Of a stretch of DNA of 64,000 bases, positions 39,301 through 45,639 are shown piece by piece (within the stretch, counting starts at the first letter, position 1; each line of letters starts with the position of its first letter). A program made the translations under genes and the position numbers. The stretch spans positions 23,382,840-23,446,839 of the forward strand of contig NC_059077.1 of the NCBI RefSeq assembly GCF_020497125.1, written 5' to 3'. The DNA comes from Mauremys mutica. Taxonomy: Eukaryota > Chordata > Testudines > Geoemydidae. A model generated the notes under the pieces. That model ran no database searches, had not been told where the DNA came from, and saw nothing but the letters and a program-made list of their open reading frames with translations.

Positions 39301-41809
39301 GGATGAGGCCCTGTTCTAGCAGTTGAAGTGTGAAAACCAAGGGAGGAGAAACTGGTTCTGTAATTGGCAAGCCATTCACAGTCTTTGTTTAGTCCTGAGC
39401 TGATGGTGTCAAATTTGCAGATGAACTGGAGCTCAGCAGTTTCTCTTTGAAGTCTGGTCCTAAAGTTTTTTTGCTGTAGGATGGCCACCTTAAGATCTGC
39501 TATTGTGTGGCCAGGGAGGTTGAAGTGTTCCCCAACAGGTTTTTGTATATTGCCATTCCTAATGTCTGATTTGTGTCCATTTATCCTTTTCCTTAGAGAC
39601 TGTCCAGTTTGGCCGATGTACATAGCAGAGGGGCATTGCTGGCATATGATGGCATATATTACATTGGTGGAAGTGCAGGTGAATGGATGTGGCTGATCTG
39701 GTTTGGTCCTGTGATGGTGTTGCTGGTGTAGATATGTGGGCAGAGTTGGCATCGAGGTTTGTTGCATGGATTGGTTCCTGAGCTAGAGTTACTATGGTGC
39801 GGTGTGCAGTTGCTGGTGAGAATATGCTTCAGGTTGGCAGGTTGTCTGTGGGCGAGGACTGGTCTGCCACCCAAGGCCTGTGAAAGTGTGGGATCATTGT
39901 CCAGGATGGGTTGTAGATCCCTGATGATGCGTTGTAGGGGTTTTAGCTGGGGACTGTATGTGATGGCCAGTGGAGTCCTGTTGGTTTCTTTCTTGGGTTT
40001 GTCTTCCAGTAGGAGGCTTCTGGGTACACGTCTGGCTCTGTTGATCTGTTTCCTTATTTCCTCGTGTGGGTACTGTAGTCTTGAGAATGCTTGGTGGAGA
40101 TTTTCTAGGTGTTGGTCTCTGTCTGCGGGGTTAGAGCAGATACGGTTGTACCTCAGTGCTTGGCTGTAGACAATGGATCTTGTGGTGTGTCCGGGATGGA
40201 AGCTGGAGGCATGAAGGTAGGCATAGCGGTCGGTAGGTTTTCGGTATAGGGTGGTGTTGATGTGACCATCACTTATTTGCACCGTGGTGTCTAGGAAGTG
40301 GACCTCCCGTGTAGATTGGTCCAGGCTGAGGTTGATGGAGGGGTGGAAGCTGTTGAAATTGTGGTGGAATTTTTCCAGAGTCTCCTTCCCATGGGTCCAG
40401 ATGATGAAGATGTCATCGATGTAGCATAGGTAGAGAAGGGGCGTGAGTGGACGGGAGCTGAGGAAGCGTTGTTCCAGGTCGGCCATAAAAATATTGGCAT
40501 ATTGTGGGGCCATACGGGTGCCCATAGCGGTGCCACTGATCTGGAGATATATATTGTCAGCAAAATTGAAATAGTTGTGTGTGAGGATAAAGCCACAGAG
40601 CTCAGCAACCAGTTGTGCTGTGGCATCATCAGGGATACTGTTCCTGACAGCTTGTATTCCATCAGTGTGTGGGATGTTTGTGTAGAGAGCCTCTACATCC
40701 ATGGTGGCCAGGATGGTGTTTTCTGGAAGGTCACCAATGCATTGTAGGTGACCTTCAACACTTGCACATTATTTCACAATAAATACTATCAGGACACCAA
40801 GTATATAGAAAAAATCCTGCATTCTGAGAGATACACATATGTTGCACTTGAGTCAGAAGCCAACACTGGCGATTACCGGTACATATTTTTACAGGGGTAC
40901 TTTTGTAGGACTGTTCTCCAATCTTAAAAAAAAAGTCACCACAGAAACCTTTTTTCTATGTTGACCTCTGATGACATTTACATTGTCATGGAGCAGTGGG
41001 GTTATTTGGTCCCAGGCAACGTTTCATAGAATCACAGAATATCAGGGTTGGAAGGGACCTCGGGAGGTCACGTAGTCCAACCCCTTGATCAAAGCAGGAC
41101 CAATCCCCAGACAGATTTTTGCCTCAGATCCCTAAATGGCCCCCTCAAGGGCTGAACTCACAACCCTGAGCTTAGCAGGCCAATGCTCAAACCCTGTTCT
41201 ACGGTGCAGCTACGGGACTGAGCGGCTATTGTTAGTTAGCGCTCTGAGGAAAAGGGATTGAAAAAGTAAGTGTTTCATTCATGGTAACGAGGCTGGAAAT
41301 TGTAACGCAGAACTTCTACCTGGAGTTAGTCTGCGGGCCTGACAAAAGCTCCCTCCCTATTTTCCCCCCTCTGAAGTCCACGTGGAGGTAGAGACTAAAA
41401 TACATGTCAGGCCAGGGGATTCCTCAGCCAGCCCTGAAAGAGCCGCAGCGCTGCGGGCTCACACGCGGACGGCTCCCGAGCCCGCAGACCCGGTAAATGT
41501 GGAGCCCACGCAGCGGAGAGCGGCCAGGGCTGTGAACCGGCTGCTCTTGCCACGCTCCGGAGCCGGCCCCGGACGGGGTTTGGGACGGGCGGAGCCAGCC
41601 CCAGCGCCCCGCTCGCTCGGGCAGGAGCGGCCCGGGCCAGGGGCGCAGGACCAGGACCGGGCCCGGGCAGGCAGGGCGGCCGCCCTACACCGGCGGATCC
41701 GGGCCAGGGTTAGCTGCGCCCAACGCCCACCCACCCCCTTACCGCTGCCGGGGAGTCGCCTCCTGCCCCCCGCCCAGAGCGGGCCGAGCCGCCCGAGCGC
41801 CCTGGCCAT
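10795..41809 (-). CDS. AGXT2: AGXT2, alanine-glyoxylate aminotransferase 2, mitochondrial (complete, 14 coding exons)
   Basis: A PLP-dependent class-III aminotransferase of the mitochondrial matrix that transfers the amino group of alanine to glyoxylate and also uses beta-aminoisobutyrate and dimethylarginines. Coding exons in transcript order: 41743-41809, 37742-37827, 35855-36039, 35425-35548, 30252-30346, 27482-27575, 25030-25123, 22706-22806, 19199-19291, 16472-16604, 15651-15739, 13617-13766, 13199-13297, 10795-10905. They total 1521 nt (506 aa plus stop), against 514 aa in human. Every junction is AG/GT and in phase. Motifs: NSGSEAND (about 160-167), [19 protein letters not shown] with the pyridine-binding Asp at about 312, and TMAKGIGNG with the Schiff-base Lys at about 342. 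The start exon is inferred from a CpG-island ATG followed by an Arg-rich presequence. Introns carry many transposons; the frame is undamaged. Confidence 0.97.
11050..11735 (-). mobile_element. MITE, same family as the element at 61186-62008 (inverse orientation)
   Basis: 11140-11215 (AGCCACATTTGCGTCACTTG, then GGGAGTGGTGCATCATGGGC) matches the reverse complement of 61846-61905. GTGAGTTAC near the left end and its complement GTAACTCAC near the right end suggest terminal inverted repeats. Ends are approximate. Confidence 0.45.
11736..13198. other. AGXT2 intron 13, nothing recognised beyond the MITE
   Basis: AT-rich intron sequence; no further repeat or conserved motif recognised. Confidence 0.45.
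13199..13297 (-). CDS. AGXT2: AGXT2 coding exon 13
   Basis: 33 codons, phase 0 to 0. It encodes [20 protein letters not shown] and [11 protein letters not shown]. Donor GTACAG, acceptor TTTCCACAG. Confidence 0.95.
13617..13766 (-). CDS. AGXT2: AGXT2 coding exon 12
   Basis: 50 codons, phase 0 to 0. It encodes [20 protein letters not shown] and [18 protein letters not shown], the conserved small-domain segment. Donor GTTGGT, acceptor TTAACCAG. Confidence 0.96.
14249..14335. repeat. 87-nt near-perfect hairpin in an AGXT2 intron
   Basis: Arm 14249-14287 (containing AGCAGCCCCCAGCTC) pairs with 14297-14335 (GAGCTGGGGGCTGCT), with a loop of about 9 nt. A few mismatches and small offsets occur along roughly 39 bp. 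It could be a palindromic repeat or a pre-miRNA-like hairpin; no evidence decides. Confidence 0.6.
14601..14955. mobile_element. GC-rich palindromic hAT-type MITE, 355 bp, exact 8-bp TSD
   Basis: Ends CAGGGGCGGTTCTAG and CTGGAGTCGGCCCTG form the TIR. GTAGTGAG flanks both sides (14593-14600, 14956-14963). The interior repeats GGTCCCGCGGCTC and its complement several times in both orientations, so it is internally palindromic. Several frames are open on both strands because it lacks AT-rich stops; none is taken as coding. Confidence 0.85.
15651..15739 (-). CDS. AGXT2: AGXT2 coding exon 11
   Basis: It encodes [20 protein letters not shown] and CVVGSAVLD. The TFGGNP motif is the class-III signature after the PLP lysine (phosphate contact from the partner subunit). 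Donor GTAAGA. Confidence 0.95.
16472..16604 (-). CDS. AGXT2: AGXT2 coding exon 10 with the PLP lysine
   Basis: It encodes [15 protein letters not shown], then [19 protein letters not shown]. The Lys in TMAKG is the Schiff-base residue of the family. Acceptor TTTTGAAAG has a weak pyrimidine tract; donor GTATAA. Confidence 0.96.
17283..17930. repeat. Unclassified interspersed repeat with GAATTCTG-type end
   Basis: It starts CTCCTGAGGGAATTCTGTGC and ends near CAGAAGCTTTTTCTGTGCAA. The two edges are loosely inverted, with an AT-rich left half and a GC-richer right half. Class cannot be assigned from the sequence alone. Confidence 0.4.
17931..19198. other. AGXT2 intron 9, no feature recognised
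   Basis: Unique-looking intron sequence; nothing recognised. Confidence 0.45.
19199..19291 (-). CDS. AGXT2: AGXT2 coding exon 9
   Basis: 31 codons: [20 protein letters not shown] and [11 protein letters not shown]. It ends at the PLP pyridine-binding Asp-Glu pair. Donor GTGAGT, acceptor CTGATAG. Confidence 0.95.
19608..19960. mobile_element. hAT-type non-autonomous element (probable)
   Basis: The left edge TTTCCCAAACGGTGGGTCGC and right edge GTTTCAGAACCACTT resemble hAT MITE ends. Candidate flanks CTTTAATG and GTCTAATG agree at 6 of 8 positions, so the borders are tentative. Confidence 0.5.
20040..21018 (+). CDS. CR1 ORF2 fragment (RT palm to C-terminus), uninterrupted
   Basis: About 325 codons with no stop or frameshift: [20 protein letters not shown], the SGVPQ motif (here [11 protein letters not shown]), the catalytic [11 protein letters not shown], and the end ...[13 protein letters not shown]1 RT copies its own RNA for target-primed integration. 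The open frame continues upstream into the adjoining hAT-like repeat, but that part is not CR1. The fingers domain and endonuclease are missing, so it cannot be autonomous. The Gly usually following PQ is Arg here. Confidence 0.85.
20040..21107 (+). mobile_element. CR1 LINE 3' part, young copy
   Basis: 5'-truncated CR1 ending in the typical TTCTATGATTCTATGA tail. It carries the 3' half of the reverse transcriptase and the C-terminal region. It closely resembles the corresponding part of the CR1 at 31.4-34.7 kb. Confidence 0.92.
21108..22705. other. AGXT2 intron 8, no feature recognised
   Basis: Apart from the CR1 at its edge, I recognise nothing; AT-rich. Confidence 0.45.
22706..22806 (-). 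CDS. AGXT2: AGXT2 coding exon 8
   Basis: It encodes [17 protein letters not shown] and [14 protein letters not shown]. The AEPIQG motif is typical of class-III aminotransferases. Donor GTAGGT. Confidence 0.95.
23240..23550 (+). mobile_element. CR1-like LINE remnant, left part
   Basis: GCATGCTCAGGGGCTAACTG, then TTCGGGGTCAGGAAGGATTT and TCCCCCAGGTCAGACTGGCA, match a common turtle CR1-type 3' region. It seems interrupted by C-rich DNA, with the CR1 3' end resuming near 24110. Confidence 0.6.
23551..24060 (-). repeat. C-rich tandem-like repeat, same family as 42.1-43.5 kb in reverse
   Basis: Imperfect units of about 45-60 bp of the type CCAAACTCCCTCCCAGAGCC, TGCACCCCCTTCCCACAC. The right edge CAGAGCCTTAGGCAGGTGGG is the inverse of CGCCTAAGGCTCTGGGAG at 42219. 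Long open frames on both strands are compositional. Confidence 0.7.
24105..24165 (+). mobile_element. CR1 3' terminus
   Basis: GGACTAGATAATCACAATGG followed by CCCCTTCTAGCCTTAAAGTC is the typical CR1 3' end. It probably continues the remnant at 23240-23550. Confidence 0.65.
25030..25123 (-). CDS. AGXT2: AGXT2 coding exon 7
   Basis: It encodes [20 protein letters not shown] and [11 protein letters not shown]. This Cys-containing segment is specific to AGXT2 rather than the generic fold. Donor GTTAGA, acceptor TTTGCAG. Confidence 0.95.
25590..26600 (-). mobile_element. CR1 LINE, 5'-truncated, degraded
   Basis: The minus strand at 26407-26117 reads through a CR1 RT segment ([17 protein letters not shown], then [19 protein letters not shown]). 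The 3' end is at the left (GAGAATTATAGGGCTGGAAT). Further left the frame is broken. Confidence 0.85.
26605..26705 (+). repeat. MIR-like SINE fragment
   Basis: GGAAGCCAGGAATTTATACA, then GTGACAATGGGCAAGTCATT, resemble the MIR core (TGTGACCTTGGGCAAGTCAC type). Confidence 0.5.
27248..27317. repeat. (TA)n microsatellite
   Basis: About 70 bp of alternating TA with one small ACATACA interruption. It lies 165 bp 3' of AGXT2 exon 6 on the minus strand, within intron 6. Confidence 0.95.
27482..27575 (-). CDS. AGXT2: AGXT2 coding exon 6
   Basis: It encodes [20 protein letters not shown] and [14 protein letters not shown] is the conserved tyrosine-histidine that stacks on the cofactor ring. Donor GTGAGG, acceptor TTCACACAG. 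Confidence 0.95.
28596..28830 (-). mobile_element. CR1 3' fragment nested in the composite hAT element
   Basis: AACATAAGAATGGTCATACT, then GGTCCATCCAGCCCAGTATC, is the complement of the CR1 3' region. It is homologous to 4684-4910. Confidence 0.8.
29030..29199. mobile_element. Small hAT-type MITE, 170 bp, exact 8-bp TSD, nested
   Basis: The left end CAGGGGTTCTCAG is inverse to the right end AGTTTGAGAACCACCA (imperfect). AATTAACC flanks both sides (29022-29029, 29200-29207). Interior carries a poly-G run. Confidence 0.75.
30252..30346 (-). CDS. AGXT2: AGXT2 coding exon 5
   Basis: It encodes [20 protein letters not shown] and [16 protein letters not shown] is the phosphate-binding loop for PLP. 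Donor GTAATT, acceptor TTCCTTAG. Confidence 0.95.
30651..30850. repeat. Possible MITE of the TGTCTACACT group
   Basis: It begins GGTTATGTCTATACTGGAGA, reminiscent of the TIR of the elements at 50768 and 60995. The right border is unclear. Confidence 0.35.
30883..31356. mobile_element. TAAGGCT-ended hAT-type element, copy 2
   Basis: TAAGGCTATG at the left and AAAATCTTAGCATTA at the right. TGTGAATTTTTGTTTCTTGC followed by CTGTGACCTGTCCATTAAAA is shared with copies 1 and 3. Flanking octamers match poorly (about 5 of 8), so this copy is older or its borders are altered. Confidence 0.7.
31464..31742 (+). pseudogene. CR1 ORF1 C-terminal fragment, esterase-like
   Basis: 92 codons ending in [20 protein letters not shown]. 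The DGxH pattern is the Asp-His block of SGNH/GDSL-like esterases described in CR1-family ORF1 proteins. The N-terminal part with the nucleophile Ser is absent because of truncation. The stop is intact. Confidence 0.7.
31880..34628 (+). pseudogene. CR1 ORF2 (endonuclease + reverse transcriptase), broken
   Basis: The APE-type endonuclease shows [17 protein letters not shown] and [12 protein letters not shown] shows [51 protein letters not shown] and [11 protein letters not shown]. In-frame stops lie near 31961, 32143, 32714, 33280 and 33977; frame shifts lie near 32880, 33826 and 34045. It needs at least eight changes to be intact, so it is long inactive. Confidence 0.85.
34921..35424. other. 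AGXT2 intron 4, remaining part
   Basis: No feature recognised apart from the MITE ending at its left edge. Confidence 0.4.
35425..35548 (-). CDS. AGXT2: AGXT2 coding exon 4
   Basis: It encodes [20 protein letters not shown] and [15 protein letters not shown]. Donor GTACCT, acceptor TGCACACAG; phase 2 in, 0 out. Confidence 0.95.
35855..36039 (-). CDS. AGXT2: AGXT2 coding exon 3
   Basis: It encodes [40 protein letters not shown] and [17 protein letters not shown], the conserved N-terminal entry into the aminotransferase fold. Donor GTAAGT. Confidence 0.96.
36040..37741. other. AGXT2 intron 2, no feature recognised
   Basis: AT-rich intron; short open frames only, none resembling a known protein. 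Confidence 0.45.
37742..37827 (-). CDS. AGXT2: AGXT2 coding exon 2
   Basis: It encodes [20 protein letters not shown] and DFSPGKYE. The MPPCDF motif is conserved at the start of mature AGXT2. Donor GTAAGT, acceptor TTTTATTAG. Confidence 0.93.
38562..38845. mobile_element. hAT-type MITE, 284 bp
   Basis: Ends CAGAGGTCCCCAAACTGTGG and AAAAAGTTTGAGGATCACTG are inverse. Flanks TTATAAAG (38554-38561) and TTATTAAG (38846-38853) agree at 7 of 8. Confidence 0.7.
39294..39767 (-). CDS. Penelope-like GIY-YIG endonuclease domain
   Basis: 157 codons in a different frame from the RT, overlapping it by about 109 nt. VIYAI and MYIGQTG are the GIY and YIG elements; SLRKRINGH carries the catalytic Arg and His, and [10 protein letters not shown] the metal-binding Glu. 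CQQC between the two elements fits the Cys pair of the Penelope-type finger. A small indel at about 39715-39730 most likely separated a single ancestral frame. Confidence 0.85.
   Translation of the reverse strand: MQQTSMPTLPTYLHQQHHHRTKPDQPHPFTCTSTNVIYAIICQQCPSAMYIGQTGQSLRKRINGHKSDIRNGNIQKPVGEHFNLPGHTIADLKVAILQQKNFRTRLQRETAELQFICKFDTISSGLNKDCEWLANYRTSFSSLGFHTSTARTGPHPP
39659..40702 (-). CDS. Penelope-like RT domain (motif A onward)
   Basis: 347 codons. Motif [14 protein letters not shown] (first ATG, not necessarily the native start, since the natural N-terminus is truncated), motif [21 protein letters not shown], motif [10 protein letters not shown] with the catalytic Asp pair, and later [11 protein letters not shown]. 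Near the C-terminus CNKPRCQLC is a Cys cluster of the linker. It is a polymerase related to telomerase RT that primes on cut DNA. No stop in 1 kb indicates relatively recent insertion. It runs out of frame before the endonuclease. Confidence 0.88.
   Translation of the reverse strand: MDVEALYTNIPHTDGIQAVRNSIPDDATAQLVAELCGFILTHNYFNFADNIYLQISGTAMGTRMAPQYANIFMADLEQRFLSSRPLTPLLYLCYIDDIFIIWTHGKETLEKFHHNFNSFHPSINLSLDQSTREVHFLDTTVQISDGHINTTLYRKPTDRYAYLHASSFHPGHTTRSIVYSQALRYNRICSNPADRDQHLENLHQAFSRLQYPHEEIRKQINRARRVPRSLLLEDKPKKETNRTPLAITYSPQLKPLQRIIRDLQPILDNDPTLSQALGGRPVLAHRQPANLKHILTSNCTPHHSNSSSGTNPCNKPRCQLCPHIYTSNTITGPNQISHIHSPALPPM
41024..41204 (-). mobile_element. tRNA-derived SINE with CR1-like tail
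   Basis: CAGAATATCAGGGTTGGAAG is the CR1-like tail end; AAGGGCTGAACTCACAACCC, then GCAGGCCAATGCTCAAACC, is the complement of the tRNA-like head. The head is truncated at the right, where box A should be. Confidence 0.75.
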
Positions 41810-42130
41810 GCTCGGGGTAGTGGGGGCCGCGGCCCAAAGCCCCCGGCGGGGCCTGAACTTTGCTGTGGGCCGAGCCGGGCCGAGCCCACCAATGCGGGCA
41901 GCGGAGGCGCCTGCTCCGTTTCCGACCCACTTTTACTCACTCCGCCCCTGCCCGCCTCCTGCTCTTTTATCCCCAATGGCCTCATTTCCTAGCGCCTCTG
42001 TGCCCACCAGCAGCCCCTGTCCCTCTGCCCCTCCCCCGCCTATCGGCTCCCGCCCCCGCTTCATCGCCCTTCCACCTACCTCCTGCCCCTCTGTGCCACC
42101 GATCTGCTCCCTGCCGCCGCTTTCCCTTCG
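41382..42130. promoter_or_regulatory. AGXT2: CpG island over the AGXT2 first exon (promoter region)
   Basis: Dense CpG with GGGCGG-like boxes, in contrast to AT-rich surroundings. It overlaps the predicted first exon and extends upstream of it on the minus strand. No TATA box was evident. A 258-codon plus-strand open frame here reflects GC richness and is not called as a gene. Confidence 0.65.
41743..41809 (-). CDS. AGXT2: AGXT2 coding exon 1: start codon and mitochondrial presequence
   Basis: ATG is the complement of 41807-41809. The frame [22 protein letters not shown] runs into the donor GTAAGG (plus 41737-41742) in phase 1, which joins exon 2 as an Asp codon. No acidic residue occurs in these 22 residues and six are Arg, as expected for a matrix-targeting peptide. 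The exon lies inside a CpG island. Presequences diverge, so this start rests on phase, composition and context. Confidence 0.8.
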
Positions 42131-42139
42131 CCACCCCAC

Positions 42140-43490
42140 ATGGGTGGCAAGTTTGTAGAAATTTTGGTGGTGCCTAGAACCCGACTCCCAACTCCGCCCC
42201 CCAAACTCTGCCCCCCCCCGCCTAAGGCTCTGGGAGGGGGCTCGGCGGGGGAGGTCTGGGGTGCAGATCCTGGGCTGGGGAATAGGGTGCAGGAGAGGTG
42301 CAGGGTGCAGGCTTTGGGATGGAGTTTGGGTGCTGGGTGCAGGCTCTGGGCTGGGGCAGGGGGTGGGTGTGCAGGGGGGGTGAAGGGTGCAGGCTTTGGG
42401 ACGGAGTTTGGGATTGGGAAGGGGTGTGTGGGAAGGGGAAGGGGGTGCACCTTCTGAGGAGGGAGTTTGGGGATAGGAGGGAGTACTGGGGTGGGGGCTG
42501 AGGATGAGGGATTCATGATGCAGGAGGGGGCTCAGGGCTGGGGCAGAGGATTAGGGTGCGGGGGATGAGGGCTCTGGCTCGTGCTGAGGTGTTCATGATG
42601 CAGGAGGGGGCTCAGGGAAGAGGGTTGGGGTGTGGGTTGAGGGCTGTGGGACTGAGGATGAGGGGTTCATGATGGGGGGGCTCAGGGCTGGGGCAGAGGA
42701 TTAGGATGCAGGGGGATGAGGGGTTCATGATGCGGGGGCGCTCAGGGCTGGGGCTGAGGATTAGGGTGCGGGGAGATGAGGGCTCTGGCTGGGGCTGAGG
42801 ATTAGGGTGCAGGGGGATGAGGGCTCTGGCTGGGGCTGAGGATTAGGGTGCAGGGGGATGAGGGGTTCATGTTGCGTGGGGGGGCTTGGCTGGGGCAGAG
42901 GATTAAGGTGCGAGGGGATGAGGGTTCTGGCTGGGGCTGGGAGATAAAGGGTTCATGATGTGGGGGCGCTCAGGGCTGGGGATGAGGATTAGGGTGCAGG
43001 GGGATGAGGGCTCCGGCTGGGGATGAGGATTAGGGTGCGGGGGGATGAGGGCTCTGGCTGGGGATGAGGATTAGGGTGCGGGGGGGATGAGGGCTCCGGC
43101 TGGGGTTGAGGGTTTGGGGCATTGGAGAGGCTCAGGGTAAGGGCAGCCTGCCTTGCCATTATTGGTGGGCGGGCACTAGGACCCTGGGGCAGCAGACAGC
43201 CATTCTGCTGGGAGCAGATCTCTGGCAGCACAGAGCAGGCTGGGGAGAGGCGCGGCTGCTTTTTGTCAGGCAGGGACGTGGGGCGGGGGGGGCGTGGCAG
43301 GCAGGGGCTGGGACCTGCTCCAGGCAGGGACGCGGCGGGGTGGGGGGGGAGACCCGCGGGGGCCGAGCCTGATCCAGGCAGGGCCGGGGGAGAGACCCAG
43401 GCCCAGCTCCAAATATTGCTGGAGCAGGGCACCCGGCCCTGAATATTCCTGGAGCCCAGGCACCGCAAACATATATAACCTGCCGCCTAT
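42140..43490. repeat. G-rich composite repeat with 40-60 bp degenerate tandem units
   Basis: It starts GCAAGTTTGTAGAAATTTTG. 42520-43110 is a tandem array of units like GGCTGGGGCTGAGGATTAGG, GTGCAGGGGGATGAGGGCTC. The right end TATATAACCTGCCGCCTATG recurs as CATATAACTCGCCGCCTATG at 45357-45376. Family and mechanism are not recognised. Confidence 0.7.
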
Positions 43491-43573
43491 GCCACCCCAC
43501 TGCCCACGCCTCTTGCGTTCCCCATTACAATCTCCATCAAAACAGTCCAGGCCCTCTCCCCTCACTGCCCACT

Positions 43574-45000
43574 GTTAGAGGTTTTCCCTCAGCCCTCCCG
43601 CTTCCCTGGGTGCTGGCACGCAGACAGCAAGCGACCAGCAGTCCGAAGCGCAGACAATGCCATGTTTATTGGGGTTAGTTTCCAAACAAGCATATTTCGA
43701 AGCCCTTCACACCAGTCGGGCTTATCTCTATAGGCCAATAGAGTCTGTTCCCCAGTGTCCCCCTTCCCGGCTCCGACGTCGCAGAGCGTTTACCCAGCGT
43801 CCACCTTCCTGTCTCCGAGGCCGCAGAGCGTTTACCCAACATCCACCTTCCTGGCTCCGAGGCCGCAGAGTGTTTACCCAGCGTCCCCCTTCCCGGCTCC
43901 GAAGCCGCAGAGCGTTTACCCAGCGTCCCCCTTCTTGGCTCCAACACTGCAGAGCTTTTCCCCCATGTCCCCCTTCCCGGCTCCAACGCCGCAGAGCATT
44001 CACCCCGCGTCCCCCTTTCCGGCTCCGACGCAGCAGAGCATTTACCCCGCGTCCCCCTTCCCGGCTCCGACACAGCAGAGCGTTCACCCCGCGTCCCCCT
44101 TCCCAGCTCCGACGCTGCAGAGCGTTCACCCCGCGTCCCCCTTCCCGGCTCCGACGCGGCAGAGCGTTCACCCCGCGTCCCCCTTCCCGGCTCCGACGCG
44201 GCAGAGCGTTCACCCCGCGTCCCCCTTCCCGGCTCCGACGCGGCAGAGCGTTCACCCCGCGTCCCCCTTCCTGGCTCCGACGCGGCAGAGCGTTTACCCC
44301 GCCTCCCCCTTCCCGGCTCCGAGGCCGCAGAGCGTTTACCCCGCCTCCCCCTTCCCGGCTCCGAGGCCTCAGAGTGTTTACCCAGCGTCCCCCTTCCCGG
44401 CTTTGAGGCTGCAGAGCCTTGCCTGTGTCCCTGTTTCCTATTCCCTGTTCCCATTCCCCTCCCTTAGCAAACATGATTCCAATTTCCCCCCATTCCTGTT
44501 TGACCCCAGTTTATATAGTAATATTCTCAGCTATACCTTAACCGATCATTTTACTGAAATTTAACTAACCAGTCCTAACATATTGTAACACAATTCTCTA
44601 ACCAGTTCTATCCCACGACCCTAATTAACTTACACCTAGAAAAATTAATTATACAGCAGACAGAAACAGTTAGAGAACCAGACAGATTAACAATAGAAAA
44701 GTGGGGGCCATAAAGATAAAACATACAGAAATGAGGGTTTCAGAATCACAATCAATAAGTGATCTCTTGCCAGACAGGATGTACATCTTAAGATCTATTT
44801 CTTTATCTGGTGGTGATAGGAAGACGATCCTGTCCTGATACTGCCCAACAGCCCAATACCACCTTATTTCAATGTGACTGGTTTGGGATGTGAGGATGTG
44901 ACCATACGCTTCCCGTCTTATGGCCGCCCCTGCTGCTTAGCCAAAGGCCTCAGCCTAAGAACAAGGCCTCAAACTATCCTAGTGAAAGAAGGCCCATACA
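43574..45000 (-). mobile_element. Possible solo LTR (retrovirus-like or other LTR element) with internal minisatellite
   Basis: On the minus strand the sequence ends ...AAACCTCTAACA, preceded by AATAAA (plus 43664-43670 TTTATTG) about 90 bp upstream, as in an R-U5 region. A TG-start candidate lies near 45000 (plus CCATACA). No target duplication could be confirmed and no internal coding region is present, so this remains tentative. Confidence 0.35.
43755..44420. repeat. 42-bp minisatellite, about 16 copies
   Basis: Unit of the type CCCCCTTCCCGGCTCCGACG, CGGCAGAGCGTTCACCCCGCGT. The period is exactly 42 bp between 44161 and 44203. Because 42 is divisible by 3 and the unit has no stop, four long frames on both strands stay open as 14-residue repeats. 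I treat these as artefacts. Copies are rich in CpG. Confidence 0.9.
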
Positions 45001-45020
45001 CAGGCAGACTGTGATTTTGA
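44421..45020. other. AT-richer right part of the possible LTR
   Basis: Contains AACAGTTAGAGAACCAGACA and TCTCTTGCCAGACAGGATGT. No open frame of note. Confidence 0.35.
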
Positions 45021-45378
45021 TCCCGCCAGCTCTGGATGTCGTTCGGGGGAGGGGACAGAAGCTGGAAAGAGGTGGGGGGGGACATGGGGGAAGGGGTGGA
45101 GTGGGAGTGGGAGTGGGGGCGGTGGAGAGGGGCAGGCTGGGGCCGAGTTGCTTGCTGCTGCCAGTGCCAGGCCCCCCACTAACTCTCCTGGCTGCCCTGG
45201 ACCCTGTGTCCCCCTGAAGTGCAGGGCCCCCCAAAGCATGGGGCCCGGGTTGGTTGCCTGAAAATGGACAGGACGGCTCTGAAAATATAAGCACAAACAT
45301 TGGTAGAGCTGGGCCTGTGTTCCTGAGTATTGGTGGAGCACGGGCACCTCAGGCCCATATAACTCGCCGCCTATGTCC
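45021..45378. repeat. Second copy of the right end of the 42.1-43.5 kb repeat
   Basis: 45280-45378 (AAATATAAGCACAAACATTG ... ACTCGCCGCCTATG) parallels 43395-43490. The LTR-like block therefore lies between two related ends. Confidence 0.5.
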
Positions 45379-45639
45379 CCAGCCCCTTCTAGAGGTGAGC
45401 AGACTACTCACAACAACGTTCAGAAATGCTCCCAGCACTCCGGCCAGAAATGGTGCTTGGTTTGGGGTGAGCATTCTGCCCCACAGGGATAATTTCCAGT
45501 CAAAGTTGGTTCCACAGTGAAAACATGTAGAGACCACACACATCTTTGCAGCAGAAGTACTGTTTTTGCAAAATAGGCCAAGTGTATGAAAATAGACAAA
45601 AGGAAATAAAGGGAGACGTTACGAAGTGCATCAGGCAGC

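Larger units (their letters stand above)
39131..40756 (-). mobile_element. Penelope-like retroelement, 5'-truncated, exact 12-bp TSD
   Basis: The element encodes RT followed by a GIY-YIG endonuclease, the hallmark order of Penelope-like elements. AACACTTGCACA occurs immediately on both sides (39119-39130 and 40757-40768). The RT is cut just before motif A. Relative to the 7142-7270 copy it lacks about 37 terminal bases at the 3' end. One frame break separates the domains. Confidence 0.9.

Noticed and set aside
41382..42177. 258-codon plus-strand frame and companions
   Set aside because: CpG-island composition; antisense to the well-supported AGXT2 first exon.
43755..44420. Regular repeat array resembling a CRISPR
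   Set aside because: Units are contiguous, with no unique spacers, in a vertebrate genome without cas genes.
43657..44564. Four long overlapping frames of 248-269 codons with 14-residue repeats
   Set aside because: They are the translation of a 42-bp minisatellite without stops in both strands; no unique domain, signal or splice context.
43574..45000. Provirus with coding genes
   Set aside because: Only LTR-like features are visible; no gag, pol or env reading frames occur around it.
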